A stretch of DNA of 64,000 nucleotides from Orbilia blumenaviensis. Its lineage: Eukaryota; Ascomycota; Orbiliomycetes; Orbiliales; Orbiliaceae. The position numbers and the translations under genes were made by a program. The DNA is taken from positions 1,674,001-1,738,000 of the forward strand of contig JAVHNS010000002.1 of the NCBI GenBank assembly GCA_036872755.1, given 5' to 3'. Under the pieces are notes generated by a model. That model was not told the DNA's origin, did not search any database, and saw only the letters and a list, made by a program, of their open reading frames with translations. Shown here one piece after another: positions 32,957 through 46,193 of the stretch. Position 1 is the first letter of the stretch, and every line of letters starts with the position of its first letter.

Positions 32957-35167
32957 TCAGGTATTATCCGTTTCCCCCAAGGCTGGATCCGGTCCGGCCT
33001 CAGAAGCAGCCGTAATGACAGTGTCGGGACTAGTCGACCTGTAGTCGGCTCTACCAGGAACAGGGACTTGCCCACCTTCTCCAAAAGATGGGGGGTAAGG
33101 GTATGGGGGGTACGGATGAGGATACATCGGGTGAGGATGATGACCGATAGCGGGGTGCCGCGGGTGGCCAGCGCGTGGGCCGTTGAATCTACCAGGATGA
33201 GGGCTATTGAAGAACATATTACGTGGATCAAGACCGCGTTGGTGACGGGGAGTTTGGTCGTCTCCCGATAACGGCTCGTCCCCGTAAAATCTAGGCATTT
33301 GAGGTCCAGCAGACTCGTAGTCGCGATACATATTCTTATTTGGCGCGTACCCGTGTCCCTGCCATGCCTCGTTCATCATATGCGGAACGTTTTGAAGCAT
33401 TCGTTGATATCCCTCGTTATAAAAGGTTTCCTCGTCCACCTGTAGGTTGCGGTAAAACTCGTCAGGGTAGCCAGGATCAAAAGGAGGACGCTGGCCAGGC
33501 GCGGGGCCCTGAGAAGCTTGAGGTACGCCAACATTTGTTTGGCTGGGCTGGGGTTCTGGTTGCATCTTGCTCGTCTTAGTCGTCGCCTTGGTATCAGGCT
33601 TCTTCTCACCAGCCTTATCACCAGCCTTATCACCAGCTTTAATCGTAGTGATACTAGCACGCCTTATCCTAGCTAACACAGGTTCGATGGCTGGTGAAGC
33701 GCCACCATCAGAAGCGGCGGGAGTTGATGTTTTTGATGTCGGATCCGAGTCCGAGACGGACTGTTTCTCTAATGCATCGGTAGAAGGCTTTGGTTTCTTT
33801 GATGGTCGTTTAACAGTAGGAGTCACATCGTTTATTTGGCCCCGCTGTGTCGTAGTCGGTGTACGAGTGCTTTCTAAACCAATGGTGGTGCTAGGAGTGG
33901 CATCTGGTCCTAACTTCCTCTTGTTGGTCTTTCTCTCCGGCTCCCGCTCCTGTTTAACCAGAGAAGAATAATCGGATCGTTTGACGGCCGGCCGAGTGGT
34001 TATAATAACGAGGTCTGGGTCATCGAGAATGGATTTAGGGGCAGCAATCGTGGGCATCTTGGGTGCCGGTTGGCATATGAAGTTCTTCTCTTCGTCAGTG
34101 AGGTCCAGCCCCATAGATCGCTTTAGTTTTAGCCGCTCAATCTCAGCATTGTAATGATCTATCTCCGCCTTTGCATTCAATATGGCTATTTCGTGAGAAC
34201 GTTCCTGCTCCTTTTGCAATATACTCAGCCGAGCCATCTTGAGCTCATGTTCCTTCTGGGCCTTTTCCTTGTCGAGCTCCGATTTGGCAATAGCTACTTT
34301 AGCTTCGTATTTTGCCTTTTGGGCTTCGACTGGGGCCTGTATCATAGCCCGCATCTCATCTATTGCTGACATCCTTTTGCCTTGGCGAAAACTAAGAGTG
34401 AGTTTCGAAGGTGTGGCGACAGGATTCATAAACTGTCTCGGAGTTATCGAACTAGCCCGAGACACCGGCGTAGGTTGTGAAGCTATTTCCTTCGACGAGG
34501 CCAGATCTGTGCCGTTTAGTTGACCGCCATCCTCATCCTCGTCGCCTCCCTTCGAAGCCCGGTCTTCGTCGTCACTATCGCGCCACCCGGCGGGTGCTTC
34601 GACCTCTTCATCATCTTCATCCTCATCCTCATCGTCCTCAGCTTCAGCATCCGCTTCCGCTTCTGCCTCGGCTGCTTGTTGTTGATGACCGCCACCAACT
34701 TGCGAAACGCCCACTGAAGCCGTCGATATTCTACCTGTACTCGTCAATTGCGCAGACGGCTGTACAGAAGAACTACTCCCAAAAACCGGTAAAAGCGCCT
34801 TGAAATAGTGACACTTTTCAATGCATTGTTGCTCAAGACTAACAATCACCCCATCCCGTTCAAGATCGCCCCGCCCCGTACTCTGCGACCAATCCCAAGT
34901 TTTCTTCCAGTCCAACACCATCTTCGTGATATGATGCTTCGTCTTCTTCCCACGCGGATCGGTGTCTAGTATGCCGATGTCGCTGGCCCATCTTTTCGAG
35001 GTAGCGGCTTTGTTGGCGACATATTTAGAGTTATATTCGTCCACCATACGGCCGGCTAGAGCTAGCTCTAATGCTTTACTCCATCGGATGTTGGAAACAT
35101 TGTCATCGTCTTGAGGTTGAGGCTGCTTGGATGCCTTTTTGGAGGGCGGCACCTTGGAGGGAGGCAT
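32957..35167 (-). CDS. Myb/SANT-like DNA-binding protein of the Harbinger locus
   Basis: Single-exon 736-aa protein. The N-terminus has a Myb/SANT-like block (about residues 28-100): IRWSKALELALAGRMVDEYN, AATSKRWASDIGIL, HHITKMVLDWKKTWDWS, the trihelix-like domain of the accessory protein encoded by PIF/Harbinger elements. An acidic tract follows (EDDEDEDEDDEEVEAPAGW). Residues about 285-365 form a strong coiled coil (SELDKEKAQKEHELKMARLS, IERLKLKRSMGLDL), perhaps for dimerisation. The C-terminal third is Lys/Pro/Thr-rich, then Pro/His/Gly-rich (HHPHPMYPHPYPPYPYPPS). In Harbinger systems the Myb-like partner carries the transposase into the nucleus and binds the element ends. The intact long frame implies recent activity or host use. 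Confidence 0.75.
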   Translation of the reverse strand: MPPSKVPPSKKASKQPQPQDDDNVSNIRWSKALELALAGRMVDEYNSKYVANKAATSKRWASDIGILDTDPRGKKTKHHITKMVLDWKKTWDWSQSTGRGDLERDGVIVSLEQQCIEKCHYFKALLPVFGSSSSVQPSAQLTSTGRISTASVGVSQVGGGHQQQAAEAEAEADAEAEDDEDEDEDDEEVEAPAGWRDSDDEDRASKGGDEDEDGGQLNGTDLASSKEIASQPTPVSRASSITPRQFMNPVATPSKLTLSFRQGKRMSAIDEMRAMIQAPVEAQKAKYEAKVAIAKSELDKEKAQKEHELKMARLSILQKEQERSHEIAILNAKAEIDHYNAEIERLKLKRSMGLDLTDEEKNFICQPAPKMPTIAAPKSILDDPDLVIITTRPAVKRSDYSSLVKQEREPERKTNKRKLGPDATPSTTIGLESTRTPTTTQRGQINDVTPTVKRPSKKPKPSTDALEKQSVSDSDPTSKTSTPAASDGGASPAIEPVLARIRRASITTIKAGDKAGDKAGEKKPDTKATTKTSKMQPEPQPSQTNVGVPQASQGPAPGQRPPFDPGYPDEFYRNLQVDEETFYNEGYQRMLQNVPHMMNEAWQGHGYAPNKNMYRDYESAGPQMPRFYGDEPLSGDDQTPRHQRGLDPRNMFFNSPHPGRFNGPRAGHPRHPAIGHHPHPMYPHPYPPYPYPPSFGEGGQVPVPGRADYRSTSPDTVITAASEAGPDPALGETDNT

Positions 35168-37935
35168 CCTGTTTGCGAAGGACGTTTCTTCCTTGAGGTC
35201 TAGGAACGCCGCGAAACAATCAGCTAAAAGAAGAAAAAAAAGGAAGAGAAGGGAGAAACTCCTAGCATATAGGACTATTTAGACTCACAAGGCGGTCTCG
35301 TGTATATAAAAAAGAGTCATCTACACCTAGGTTTAAAGGATCGGGAAGTAGAGGTTGGGAAATGAGCGGATGGGTAGCTCGTGCACCCGCGCTGACAAAA
35401 CGGACGTTGGTTGTTGACCTGTAAAAATGATCGGGCGCCGAGAGGAACCGTTGTAGCGACGTGAATGATTGTGTCCGATTAGCGATGCGACGGTGAAGTA
35501 TCCGAAGCCGTCATCGTCGATGAGGTGACAGATTGGGGGTGATGATGGTTTAGGTATGGGCTGGCCAATGTCGCAGAGGGGGTGTTGCATGGCCGCAATT
35601 CAATTTGACGCGCCACAAGAGATTAACGCGTCTTATCACGTGGTAATTAGGTACCTATTAACACGACACTATGACTGTTTCGACAAGTGGCTTATGACCG
35701 ACCAGACTGTCGGATATATCGGGCCAATGTACGAAAAGGCGGTTTATGTCCGTTCCCCCATGATCATGGCGCACCATTTGGCTGCTCGGATAACATTCAA
35801 CGAAATTACCTTACTCCATCTGTTGCTAAGGCCTAGTCTCGGTCCCAGACGTTGTTGACCACAACCTAAGAATGAGAATTTAATCGCAAGGAAACTTGTA
35901 TACAATCAATGGCCGACTAGGCGCCTAGTTATATCGTGCCTTTTGTAGGCTGAAGACCAGCTAAATTGCGTCGACCATGATCAGTTATGAGACTGAGAAA
36001 TCCTGGCCTATCCCAGCCGTAACCAAACGGCGAGACTTAGTGTGTTGTGTTCAAGAAATCCAAGTGGCTGGGGAAGTCAGAACAACAGTTTGGTCACGAG
36101 ACTCAGGGGACGTGTTGCTCTTTCGTTGAAAACAACAATATTATTTCATCACGAGGTTTAGTCAGCTAGAATGGATGGCTGTACGCGCCACATAGAGTAT
36201 GGCTGATGGAGGAGACTACGCCACTGTTATGATTGCATTGATATTTCGAAGAGTGCCGCTTGATCTCAGTCTTCCTCCAATCCTACGAGTGCCATAATCC
36301 AACTGGAGGGTGCCATTTTTTCAGAAAACCTCAGCAAAAAGAGGGTGGTCGTTTTGCCAAAATTTCGGCGTGCCAAAAGTGCCATAAGTGCCAGTTTTGC
36401 TTTTTGTGTTGTCCTTGGCAAATTACCACTTTTCCAAAATGGCACACCAAGTGCCGTGATTTGAATACCTGCAGGCGGACCACTTTTTTTCAACAGATTC
36501 CGGCACTTCCGGTAACTTTATGGCACTCCAGAATGGCACTCGCGGACTCAAGCCAACACCACCAAACCATGGCTTCAGCTGGTTACCACGCAAACTGCCA
36601 TGGAAACTGGGTTTGAACCTCACTTATACTTTGCGTTGGGAGACGATGATCACTGCAGATCGGATCTGCATCATGTGATGTCGCATCGTTTGAACTGTGA
36701 GGCATCATCATTGTCCCAGCCTCTGAATCTTGCGAATCGTTCTCACCAGCCCCTAAAAAGCTCATTTTTGCGATTTGGCAGCGCCACATAACTTAACCCG
36801 CCACGACTTCAACCCGCCACAGGCCAAATGCCTTAGAGAGGATTGTCGCGTCATTTTGTGGTAACATTGGCTCCCCGACTATGTCGATGCCACCTTCCCC
36901 CCTATTACAGCCGCCCATTTCACTTTATCAAAGAGAACATACAACGTCGTCACAGAATTTCACGTGGAACCCACTCATTGATGTACAAGACAGGCGTTTA
37001 AAATCCCACGGTTAATCATTAGTCCTACCAGACCACCCAAATCTATGATGTTCTTCCACGCGATTACCTAGGATACTACTCGGCATCTATTCACCAAAGA
37101 GTGCACAAATGGCTACTAACACCGAAAAGTTTCCAGCTTCATAACCAAATTTCATAGCCAGATCTCGGCTCTCATCACGTAACTCCGCTTACGATTCAGC
37201 GAATATATATTCGACAATGCGACGACATGCAAAGAATCGATCGGGCTTGCGCGATAGCGAAGTAGGGAAACGTCTTAGGCCCGTTTGTCGAGTATCCTTT
37301 AGGGCTGCTCTGCATCTATTGTTATGCAATGCTACAGGTCGTTCGGATGCGAGACAATGGGAGGGGCTGCGGCCATCAAGCCTTGCAGGATATTGCGCTT
37401 CCATATTGGGACTGTCACATAAAAAATACATCCCCACAGAAATCCCAAGCAGATCTACCGTAATCCTTTCAATCTCTGCCCCTGGATAAATCTAAAAAAC
37501 ACGAAAGTTGTGCAATACTATAACAACTTGCAGAGTTTACAATAGTCTGTGACGCCTTGGGAACTGGACAACCCAGCGTCGCTTTACCGGTTGAAAGGCG
37601 TGCAAGAAGTGATGGCGATAATGCGAAACACACAGATGAGGTTGAATCCGATCCCCTCTACTCCCCTTACACATGTTAGCAGCTCAGCGAAGTCCTAACT
37701 AGAGGCGGAAAGCTATTGATAGCTATCTAATTTTTTATCACGTGATGATAATTTCAAGATATTTGCGGTTATGTCTTGGCGGAAGGTTGTTTCACAAGAC
37801 TGGCAACCCATCAGAACCCGTATGCAAATGCGCGACTGCTCTATGTATTAATGCTCATGTGTTTTAAGTACAAACCCCCTCATTATGAAACATTATAGGC
37901 CTGACCCAGCGTAACGCTCAACTCTTTCCTCAGTG
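35168..37935. other. intergenic, 2.8 kb, with a small MITE-like element
   Basis: Upstream side of the Myb-like gene, then sequence without a supportable gene up to the CFEM pair. It contains the inverted-repeat element at 36286-36542. Frames at 35556-35858, 36260-36616 and 37217-37489 are short, overlap opposite-strand frames and show no domain. Confidence 0.45.
36286..36542. mobile_element. small MITE-like element with CGAGTGCCAT ends
   Basis: A 257-bp stretch begins CGAGTGCCAT and ends ATGGCACTCG, a perfect 10-bp terminal inverted repeat. Inside, GTGCCA occurs repeatedly in the left half and TGGCAC in the right half, so the arms can pair at several registers. No coding capacity. No clear target-site duplication (flanks CCTA and CGGA), so old or only a fragment. 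Confidence 0.45.
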
Positions 37936-38947
37936 TTATCGTACCAATTGTCCTGGTAAATCGTTATCTGGCCCAATCCCGCCGAACTCGGGAGCGCCAG
38001 GCTCTGCACTACCAAGAAGACCCCTACTAGCATGGCCCTTCCCCCTCATCCTCGTTAACATATATGCAGCTACTACCAGTGATATTACAGCCACTCCTAC
38101 TCCGACTGCTATTCCTGCGATAGCACCGGTACTGAGTTTAGAACCGCCACTCGATGCGACCGCCGTTGGATCTCCTGTTGGTTCACCTGTTGGTTCACCG
38201 TTTATTGGATTTGCTACACCATCTAATGAAGTGGTGGAGCTAGGCGGCGGAGGTGTTGGAAGTGGATCTGGATCGAAAGTTGGGGTTGGAGTGGTCTCGG
38301 GAGTTGGACTTGGATTTGCAGTACTTGGAACTGGAGTTGGATTCGGAGTTGGAGTATTCCCTGGTGTATTGAACACGGGGGTATCCCCTAACGCGATATC
38401 GATACCAACCCCAACTTCCGTGCAAAAGTCCTGGACTGATACGGCGGCTCCCCGAAAGTCTTCTGGTCTACACAGAGACGAGATACATTGGACCGGCCGA
38501 AATTCAGGAGATGCGCAAATGCACGCGAAATCCGAGTTGGCGCAGCCTGGGTCGACGCTGCTCAAAATGCATGAAACCTATAGCTTTGCGTATTAGCTTT
38601 GGACTATGCGAATATGATATACGGGAGTCACCCCGTTTACCGAATTCGTAGAAAATATTAAAGAACCCAGCATCCGGTTCGTCAGGCTTCGATGATGCAA
38701 TCAAGTGCAACGAGCTTGGCTCCAGAAATGTGAAAGGAATATCTGCACATAGGGGGGACCTCGAAATGTGAAAAAAAAAAAAAAAAAAAAAAAAAACTGA
38801 AACTGAAACTGAATCATGAAGCGGGGACGAACTCACAGCACAAGGTGTGATTCGACCAAGGTCCTGAGCAAAGGCACATCTTGCGAATAGCAAAGTCGAA
38901 ATGAGCAGCAATGGAATTGCTGGAATACTCGAATACATCGTGCGCAT
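37936..38947 (-). CDS. CFEM-domain membrane protein, copy 1
   Basis: Secreted/membrane CFEM protein of 250 aa: exon 1 38947-38837, intron 259 bp, exon 2 38577-37936. Signal peptide: AIPLLLISTLLFARCAFAQ. CFEM domain with all eight cysteines across the junction: ITPCA | VSC, PGC, FAC, CIC, VQC, SLC, DFC. A Pro/Thr-rich stalk (TPTPNPTPVPSTANPSPTPE) leads to a transmembrane helix (AIAGIAVGVGVAVISLVVAA) and a short basic/acidic tail ending GGIGPDNDLPGQLVR. CFEM proteins bind haem at the fungal surface or act as receptors and effectors. It is paralogous to copy 2; both have a 642-nt exon 2. The long intron contains a 26-A run. Start could also be the second Met, three codons in. Confidence 0.85.
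38771..38796 (+). repeat. A26 homopolymer in the intron of CFEM copy 1
   Basis: Twenty-six A followed by three ACTGAA units. On the coding (minus) strand it is a T-run inside the intron, where it could serve as an unusually long polypyrimidine tract. Likely length-polymorphic. Confidence 0.85.
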
Positions 38948-40226
38948 AAAATATATGGAGTCAAAATTCTATGCTCCGTAATGGCTCCGTAACAACTCTG
39001 TAATAACTGTCGTTGACAGACGTTGGAGCTGGGGAAGTCCGACTTTCGCCAGAGTTTCGCAAAATTTAGGTCGTCAGATTGCTTCCCGTTCTTGTGCAGC
39101 TTATAACCCTTATAACCTTATAACAGGTGAGTGCGAAAAAGGTACCAACCAGCCTTGAATTCTAAATTCCAATTATATTCAATTCACTATGGAGTCTTAC
39201 AGCCTCAACATCCGGGTAGGAAGCTATTTGATTGGCCATTACAATAGACGGCATGGAAGGGCCAATGAGATGCGACGCCAAGTCCTTGAGATATATGCAG
39301 GTCTGTGGCATGGTGCATAGTTCGCAATTGTGAGCTTGAGTTTGGGTGGGACAAGGCCTATAAGGCCCAATATGCAGATTTAACTTCTTTTTTTAGGCTT
39401 GTGGCGAGCCAGTCCCGCAGATAAGCAACATACAATAAGTTCTGTAGTTCTCCAGCTTTCGAGCTTCCGGCAGGCGAGATGGTGGACGTGGGTTGATATC
39501 CGTAGCTCTACACCATTCGAATGTGTTGTGGACCCAGCATGTACTTATTTGTTGAAGACCAGACCCATGGAACAACACGGGACCCATGTGACGTTCCGTC
39601 GCACTTATTTTAGCCATTCAGTTTAGGTTGCGCACAGGGGCTCAAGCAAGTACTGAACTAGTATCTACCTGGCTTGATATGTCTGTTTCGTTGCATTTGT
39701 TATTTCAAAGTGGTCACGTGATCGGAATTAAAGCCCAGTTAACGATAGAGCGAGGAGTATCATAGGTAATTTGAAAGCGCAAGAACCTCAGTCTCGGTAC
39801 AAGCCGAAACAAGTATATACCCAAAAAGTCGGGCTCCAATCAGGTCCAGTCCCGTGGTATCGACGTTTTATTGGCAATCAGGTCCATGCAACAGCGAAAC
39901 GGGGAATATTTTACGTTCAATAGCACTTCGAGTATATAAAATAATTAAATATTAATTTAAGTTGTGCTACCCTCGTCTCGTAAACCAGCGCTAACGACTA
40001 CGATCGAACTCAATCCATACATTCGAATATATTTGCCCTTATTAAATACTGTGCCAGAACAATAGGATTTTTTAATACCATTTATTGATTTCTGGCACTG
40101 TACTTAACAATAGATGCAGTGGGATTTATAAACCCGACCAGGCCTTAAAACAAGAGGTGTGCCCTTGAGCCTCTATTGACCGAAAAACGACGAAGAAATA
40201 AGATTAATTACCTAGGTATAAGCCCG
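38948..40226. other. intergenic between the two CFEM genes
   Basis: Promoter side of copy 1 and 3' side of copy 2. The frames on both strands at 39393-39626 mirror each other and carry no domain. No RNA or repeat recognised. Confidence 0.4.
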
Positions 40227-41295
40227 CTACCGCACCAGCTGCCCTGGGAGATCGTTGTCTGGTCCAATCCCACCCAATTCAGGGGGGTTTGGGGGGTTCG
40301 AGTCTTTAGCAACAGGTGCGCTGGGTACACCCCGTTTCCCACTCTTTAGTCTATATATAATATACAAACATACTATTAGTGATATTACAAGCCCTCCTAC
40401 ACCAACAGTTATTCCAGCAATAGCACCAGTGCTAAGCCGAGTCCCGTTACTATTCAGCGCACCTGATGTTGGCTCTGCAGCTGGTGGACCATCTAACGAC
40501 GTGCTGGTGATTGGCTGATTAGATGATAGTCCCGTCGTCGTCGTCGTCGGGGTTATAGGAAGACTAGGCGGTTCGGACGTAGTACGTGACGTCGACAAAG
40601 TTGAGCCTCCCGATGGTGCACCGGCGATCGGAATTGTATCTGTACTTTCCTGCGAGACAGTACTACTCGCAGAAGGTACTTGTGAGTTGTCTCCGGCAAT
40701 ACCACAGGCATCCCGTGCTATCATTAAGGAGTACTGGGATTCTGTTTGTGTACAGCTTCTGATGACGCAAGGAACAAAAACTGGTGAAAATACATCAGGC
40801 AGGCATACGCATTGGTAGTTTGTATTCAGGCAGCCGGCGCCGGTTACAGCGTCATACAGGCATGAACCCTAGCGATTTGTGTATTAGCTTGGAGCTCGCA
40901 GATATCTAGTTTAGAGCTTTTCCGAGCAAAGAACCCCAATCCCACAGCCTAGCTAATCTCAGGCCCCCCAACACACACAGCAGCGCAGCCGCGTAAAAAT
41001 CCGAAAAAGCACCAACCAGGAACAATCGACTCTTGGGCATGATTCACATCTTCAGTTGTATGATTGTACATGTATTATAAAACGACTTCAATACGTAAAA
41101 CCCACTCGGCGCGGAAGGTTTGGACACGTGACGACTTAAAACCAGGAACTGAGGCATAAAATAAGATCACAATATTTTGTGGTGGACTTGACTTACAGAA
41201 CAACCCACGAGGGCACTGAGCTGGGCGATGGCGCATGTTACGGAGAGAAGGGCCCAAAGGAGTAGCAAAGGAATGTTCGAAATAAACAGATGCAT
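40227..41295 (-). CDS. CFEM-domain membrane protein, copy 2
   Basis: Tandem paralogue of copy 1, 246 aa: exon 1 41295-41197, intron 326 bp, exon 2 40868-40227. Signal peptide: IPLLLLWALLSVTCAIAQ. Eight CFEM cysteines: LVGCS | GSC, GAGC, YQC, VC, VPC, RSC, DAC. A Ser/Thr-rich stalk (SSTVSQESTD, TPTTTTTGLSSNQ) leads to a transmembrane segment (AIAGITVGVGGLVISLIVCL) and the tail GGIGPDNDLPGQLVR, identical to copy 1. The intron is at the same place and phase as in copy 1, just after the first cysteine, so the pair arose by whole-gene tandem duplication. Stalk sequence has diverged while the terminal 15 residues have not, hinting at a conserved cytoplasmic or sorting role. Confidence 0.83.
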
Positions 41296-42334
41296 AACTG
41301 TTGCGGGTTACTGTATATCCGGGCTGGAGAGATCCGACTTCTCCGTAGAGTTCTCAACGTTTGATGAATTAGTTGTCGGACTGCGCGCAGCTGCGTCCCA
41401 TCTGGGCTTGGTCTGCGCGGTGACCTTTAAATATGAAAAGAACCAACCTGCTGCTTAGGGCTACTGTTCGGTTGTGGTCAGTTTTGATCCGACCACGCAT
41501 GCATGTTGATTCACAGCCTCCATTTCGCAATTCGTTTGATTGGCCGTTTACTCTCTTGCATACTTGAGTACCTAATTATCCACGAGACGGCAGAGGGGAG
41601 CGGCAGAGGGGAGCCACCGCTAGTGGAGCACGATGCCAAGGTTTTCGAGTCGCGTGGGGGTTATTGGTGCTACAGTGCATTGTATAGCTATACATTTAGA
41701 TGATTTGGCGTAATGTTGTAGAACTAGCTTTATATATAAGTAATATACATATCAACCTAGCCACCAACAACTGCCCCAGCTGGGACGTGGCGCTGAGACC
41801 AGGACTCTAGCTAGCGCCATCAAGTTTAGTCTCAGCGGCCCTTCCTGTGCTGATGAATCGAATCCAAATGCTTGTTTCGGAATGGTCTTGTTGTTCGGAG
41901 TGTGAGACAAATATAATGCTTAGTCATGATGATACTTAGTCTCGTAGTACAATGCTTATCTCTAGCCCGAAGGCCAAGCCTATAGCTATAACTATTGAGT
42001 AAGGCGTATGTATATATGGATCAACCTTCGATTTAGCCCCAGTTTGGTGAGGCTGGTTGCCAAGGCCAGGATCTCAAGATAATTGATTGTTACCAAGACA
42101 GTCAAGACTATACGGACATCTTGGCGGAGTATCTCCAACAGCAACACAAATGATTATATACATTCATGATCGAGGTAAGCGATTGACTATGAACATCAGA
42201 GTATATTTTCTATTCTAGTTCCATATCATTAAGCTTTCCATGTATGGCCATGTAGCTTCATATCCTCTTGGATTCGTCGCTGTATCCATGCAGTTGGGGG
42301 GGGGTTAAGCTATTGTAGTGAGCATTATAACGTT

Positions 42335-42977
42335 CCAAAATGAAAAAAAAGGATTCCTATGTGCGAACGCTTAATTACACGCACAAATGTGCAAAATAGA
42401 TGAAATGTGCATACATGCATCATAAATCTCACTAGCCACAATAGCCACGGCGCTCAGCAACAGCCCCGGCACTCAGCAACAGCCACGGTGCTCAGCAATA
42501 GCCATGGCGCTCAGTAATAGCTATGGCGCTTAGCATTAGCTACAGCGTTCAGCACTAGCCACAGCGTTCAGCACTAGTATGGTGTTCAATATTATGACAC
42601 CAGTTAACTATTTTCGACAACCAAACCACTTACCACGCCCGAAATCAGGTACTACCACGTCTAAAATCGAATAGCTTTACAATTACTTCAAAAATTATCT
42701 ATTTCTTTGTGACAATAGGGGTTTGAAGAATAATGACGCAAAAATAACAGGCTTATTACTGAGCGCTGTGGCTAGTGCTCAGAGCCGTAACTATTGCTGA
42801 GAACCGTAGCTGTTGCTGAGCGCCGGAGCTGTTGCTGAGCGTCGGGGCTGTTGCTGAGCGCCGTGGCTATTGTGGCTAGTGAGATTTATGATGCATGTAT
42901 GCACATTTTATCTATTTTGCACATTTGTACGTGTAATTTGAACCGTTGCACATAGAAATCCTTTTTTTTCATTTTGG
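42335..42977. mobile_element. fold-back (long inverted repeat) element with 19-bp tandem repeats in both arms
   Basis: The arms (about 42335-42590 and 42745-42977) are imperfect inverted copies: the left begins CCAAAATGAAAAAAAAGGAT and the right ends with its complement. Next comes a CACAAATGTGCAAAATAGAT block, present inverted in both, then arrays of a 19-bp unit (consensus AGCCACGGCGCTCAGCAAC), about seven units in the left arm from 42443 and about six in the right. The middle 170 bp is unique and non-coding. No transposase, so non-autonomous. Weak inverted similarity extends about 13 bp beyond each end (TTATAACG/TTATGGCG), so exact termini are uncertain. Confidence 0.75.
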
Positions 42978-43713
42978 CCCGCCATAAGCATCTACCACTG
43001 GTGAACTCGGTCGCCCACAAGTGTTCAGATCATCGGTAACACCGGTTACCGATGTACGGAAGCGTGGTCGCAGTGGCTCTACGTACGGGCGTATCGTGCT
43101 ATTTTACGCGAATTTATTCAGCTTGGTAATATTAAGGTTATGAGAGTTGGAGTTGGAAAACATTCCACTGCATTCGGAAACCCGCGTAGTGGTGGTGGTG
43201 CTATGTGCCACTGCAATTGGATCAAAGTCGGTAACTTCAGAGCTTTCATTTGCATTAGTCTGTCATCGTAACACCGGAAGTGAAACAGCTGGATCGTCCA
43301 GCCTTGTTCTATAAAGAATACCTTACCACCCGGCTGCGTAAAACGTCCCGTCTGGATAACGGCATCAGGCTAGCGGGCCTATGTTTACATATTTGCCGCG
43401 TTCACTTGAAGAAAAGAATTCCCCTCCCCATAGAATATCCCGAATATTTAGATACAGATGACGTTTACGAGAGGGGAAAGTGGCATGTCAAAAGATCACT
43501 AGGTCGAATTAGTTAAAGCGGTGACTTAGAGGCCGGGTTCGATAGGAACGGAGGCCGGGAAGATGTAGGGTTGCACTGCACATGTCAGGATTAGAATTTC
43601 CAGTCTATTGAATTCATAAATTGAGGCGTCGAGACCCGAGTCCGCGCCCGTACGTTTCGATTTTCGACTCTTTTTTTTTCTATATTCGTCGCTATAATTG
43701 TAAAAGACGGGAG

Positions 43714-43720
43714 TATAAAA
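43714..43720 (+). promoter_or_regulatory. TATA box of the pyruvate decarboxylase gene
   Basis: TATAAAA lies 216 bp upstream of the start codon, preceded by a T-rich tract and followed by a C/T-rich leader, the usual layout for a highly expressed fungal glycolytic or fermentation gene. Confidence 0.5.
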
Positions 43721-43935
43721 TACTGGCCAAATATCCTATTCACATTTCAATATCACCTCTTTATTGCTGCTACTTGGACCCCCACGTTCACTCCTATCAA
43801 TTGGTACCCGCGCGTTCGATCCGGTCGTTTCCACCTTCCCAGGATTCCTCGACGTCATTATCCACTTCGGTCTCAAGCTCGGCACGCCCATTTTAGTTTG
43901 CTCGAAAGAGAACTGCAACGTCAACAACGCAAAAA

Positions 43936-46193
<2,258 letters not shown>

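Larger units (their letters stand above)
31238..35167. mobile_element. PIF/Harbinger two-gene locus
   Basis: Transposase (+) and Myb/SANT-like gene (-) converge, as in PIF/Harbinger elements, where the Myb-like protein helps bind the ends. I could not identify convincing terminal inverted repeats or a 3-bp TTA/TAA target duplication by eye, so only the coding span is given; the true ends lie outside it, perhaps between 31100-31237 and 35168-35660. Confidence 0.6.
41296..43935. other. intergenic, 2.6 kb, with a fold-back element
   Basis: Promoter of CFEM copy 2, AT-rich sequence, the fold-back element (42335-42977), then the promoter of pyruvate decarboxylase. Just right of the element, frames at about 42996-43269 (+; GKHSTAFGNPRSGGGAMC) and 43280-43516 (+, 78 aa) look somewhat protein-like but match nothing I know; they could be fragments of a lost gene. 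Confidence 0.4.

Noticed and set aside
36260..36616. 118-codon Cys/His-rich plus frame that could suggest a zinc-finger protein
   Set aside because: The Cys/His residues come from the repeated GTGCCA words of the MITE-like element; spacing fits no zinc-finger family.
42443..42880. Regularly spaced 19-bp repeats resembling a CRISPR array
   Set aside because: The units are directly abutting with no spacers, lie in both orientations, and the host is a eukaryote; this is a satellite inside a fold-back element.
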